From assembly GCA_002494015.1 (NCBI GenBank), contig DLAR01000017.1:1-8524 (forward strand): DNA of 8,524 nt, read 5' to 3'. Origin of the DNA: Porphyromonadaceae bacterium UBA7042 (GTDB lineage: Bacteria; Bacteroidota; Bacteroidia; Bacteroidales; Muribaculaceae). The position numbers were made by a program, and so were the translations under genes. This document shows, one piece after another, positions 7,479 to 8,524 of this stretch. How positions within the stretch are numbered: the first letter of the stretch is position 1; every line of letters begins with the position of its first letter. Below the pieces are notes generated by a model, which searched no databases, was not told the DNA's origin, and was given only the letters and a program-made list of their open reading frames with translations.

Positions 7479-8150
7479 TTAGAGGTCATATCTGATTCCC
7501 ACATAAATACCGTGTTGTAGTTTCCTGTGAAAACGTCCGGTTACCGGGTCATATTGCCGGTAGGTATCGAGTGAACTCAGGCAATACCCTATCTGTATAG
7601 GGAACAGAATGGGTAATGTCATCAACATCACGCCCGCTTTCATCATAAATGATACCGGTATAGTCCTGTAGGGATGGCATATCTGTGAATTGCCGATTTC
7701 CGGAGCAAGGGCGGTGAAGGGGACATGGAGTATCACTCCCACTTCGGCGGTCGGGGTAACCATTATCCAGCTGTTTTGCAGTGCATAATCAGTCCAAAAC
7801 GCAACCGACGGAGCGATGTAGGGCATAACCTTATTTTTGTGCTTTGTGCAGTAATCATAGTCAAAACGATAATTTACAATTCCTGCCGAGCCTCCGATGC
7901 CGACCCAGTTGTTGAGCGGATGGAAATAAGACCCGCCAATCATTATCGTAACGCTGTCCCGGTTTCCAAAAAGAAAAGTCCCGCTCAAGCTCGCCGTAAA
8001 CCGCCGTTTTTCATCGGGTATTCTCCATCGATACTTTTCCGAAATCGCACCCTCAGCCACGGAGTCAACCATCATGTCGATCTCCGCCTCCCGGGCGGAT
8101 ACCGCCGTGGTTAGCAATAAAAATATCCATATAATAATCGCCCGCAGCAT
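7479..8150 (-). CDS. Exported, putative beta-barrel outer-membrane protein (upstream paralogue)
   Basis: This 223-residue protein has a Sec signal peptide with predicted cleavage after AVSA (residue 19). Amphipathic stretches suited to beta-strands follow: RFTASLSGTFLFG (50-62), SVTIMIGGSYFHP (66-78), WVGIGGSAGIVNYRFDYDY (82-100), MVTPTAEVGVILHVPF (130-145) and a C-terminal QHGIYVGIRYDL. This is consistent with a small outer-membrane barrel, which is inferred from pattern only. It shares the APEIGN..ICHPYRT.PVSF and LDTYRQ.DPV motifs with the next gene, of which it is a tandem paralogue, and has about four extra residues before IGYCLSSLDTYRQ. It is probably the first gene of a three-gene operon: a promoter lies just upstream and the next gene begins 25 nt after its stop. 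No named family recognised. Confidence 0.82.
   Translation of the reverse strand: MLRAIIIWIFLLLTTAVSAREAEIDMMVDSVAEGAISEKYRWRIPDEKRRFTASLSGTFLFGNRDSVTIMIGGSYFHPLNNWVGIGGSAGIVNYRFDYDYCTKHKNKVMPYIAPSVAFWTDYALQNSWIMVTPTAEVGVILHVPFTALAPEIGNSQICHPYRTIPVSFMMKAGVMLMTLPILFPIQIGYCLSSLDTYRQYDPVTGRFHRKLQHGIYVGIRYDL
8081..8137 (-). repeat. Direct repeat copy 2: signal-peptide coding segment
   Basis: Partner of 7381-7437, identical at 55 of 57 positions and encoding the signal peptide core and the AREAE junction of the upstream paralogue. The match stops before the start codon, so the first codons and the leader of the two genes differ. Confidence 0.85.
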
Positions 8151-8170
8151 AATGAATTATTCGTTTTTCG

Positions 8171-8202
8171 CAAAGATAGTGAAACTTTTTAGATAATAGC
8201 AA
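8171..8202 (-). promoter_or_regulatory. Probable promoter of the exported-protein gene trio
   Basis: On the minus strand a TATCTTTG box (plus-strand 8171-8178) matches the Bacteroidota -7 consensus TAnnTTTG exactly. Upstream, after 20 nt, there is TTGC (plus-strand 8199-8202), a weak match to the -33 TTTG. The predicted transcription start is near 8165, giving a short leader of about 15 nt before the ATG at 8150. The region is AT-rich, as expected. The -7 box is convincing; the -33 box is not. Confidence 0.6.
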
Positions 8203-8242
8203 TAGTTTGTAAAAAAACTGAGCGTGATTGTAATTTTCTTGA

Positions 8243-8517
8243 AAATCTGTAGAAATTGCGCAGATTTGTAATTCCGTGATGGCAATCCGCAAGGATTGCT
8301 ATCTTGAATAGGGGGTGAAACACTGCGGCATCGCCGCCGGTAGCGCGGTGTAGCCGCGCCTTAGCGTGGGTTTCGTCGTTTCCTATGAGGTATCGGCTAC
8401 AACGTAGTCGGTCATTCCCCGTCAATCCCGGCAGCCATGCAGCCGTAAAATCATATATTAGCCCTATAGCATATCCCAATGCCACTAACTTAACGCTATA
8501 GTCAGCGGCAGAGCCGC
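8243..8517. repeat. Hairpin-rich block without a convincing gene
   Basis: Within 275 nt there are at least six inverted repeats. AAATCTG/CAGATTT at 8243-8267 has an 11-nt loop. GCAATCC/GGATTGC at 8282-8299 has a GCAA loop. GCGGC/GCCGC at 8325-8337 has a 3-nt loop. GCGCGG/CCGCGC at 8343-8359 has a 5-nt loop. CGGCTAC/GTAGTCG at 8394-8410 has a 3-nt loop and one G-T pair. A second GCGGC/GCCGC at 8505-8517 also has a 3-nt loop. A longer-range pair, CTATAGC (8464-8470) and GCTATAG (8495-8501), is also present. None is followed by a T-run, so these are not ordinary terminators. The block could be a dispersed intergenic repeat (REP- or MITE-like) or a structured RNA. The open frame at 8485-8189 on the minus strand has no visible protein family or start signal and is not called as a gene. 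Confidence 0.5.
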
Positions 8518-8524
8518 CGATTAC

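Noticed and set aside
8204..8219. AGTTT/AAACT inverted repeat with an A-run
   Set aside because: Five AT-rich pairs in AT-rich DNA are not significant, and the A-run does not sit where a terminator for a known gene would need it.
8065..8292. Minus-strand 75-residue open frame
   Set aside because: It overlaps the start of the upstream paralogue in another frame and runs through the promoter; no coding signal supports it.
8189..8485. Minus-strand 98-residue open frame in the hairpin-rich block
   Set aside because: It runs across all but the last of the hairpins, overlaps the probable promoter at 8171-8202, has no ribosome binding site or recognisable domain, and its openness can be explained by repeat DNA.

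Overview
The window looks like chromosomal DNA of a Bacteroidota member, most likely order Bacteroidales. The main evidence is a textbook Bacteroides-type promoter (TTTG, 19 nt, TAnnTTTG) and a three-gene RND efflux operon of the kind common in that group. Family Muribaculaceae is a guess from overall feel and cannot be proved here. All well-supported genes lie on the minus strand, so transcription runs from high to low coordinates.

Layout from high to low coordinates. Positions 8151-8524 hold no convincing gene: there is a promoter next to the first gene and, upstream of it, a dense series of at least six short perfect or near-perfect hairpins (8243-8517). Then come three closely spaced genes for exported proteins of unknown function: two tandem paralogues with signal peptides and beta-barrel-like sequence (8150-7479 and 7453-6740), then a predicted lipoprotein (6704-5994). 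Gaps of 25 and 35 nt suggest one operon read from the promoter at 8171-8202.

After a 166-nt gap carrying a strong promoter (5904-5934) comes a complete tripartite RND multidrug-type efflux operon: periplasmic adaptor (5827-4583), inner-membrane proton/drug antiporter (4578-1486) and outer-membrane channel lipoprotein (1489-98). The adaptor and pump genes are separated by 4 nt, with the pump's ribosome binding site inside the adaptor's last codons. The pump and channel genes overlap by 4 nt (ATGA). Together they would form a pump spanning both membranes, with proton-relay residues intact. No regulator gene for it lies in the window.

At the far left edge a plus-strand reading frame (1-156) may be the tail of a gene converging on the efflux operon; this is weak. 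The efflux operon is ordinary. The less ordinary parts are the paralogue pair, whose signal-peptide DNA is almost identical at an exact 700-nt offset while the mature parts have diverged, and the hairpin-rich gene-free block. I did not find clear evidence of a new biological system.
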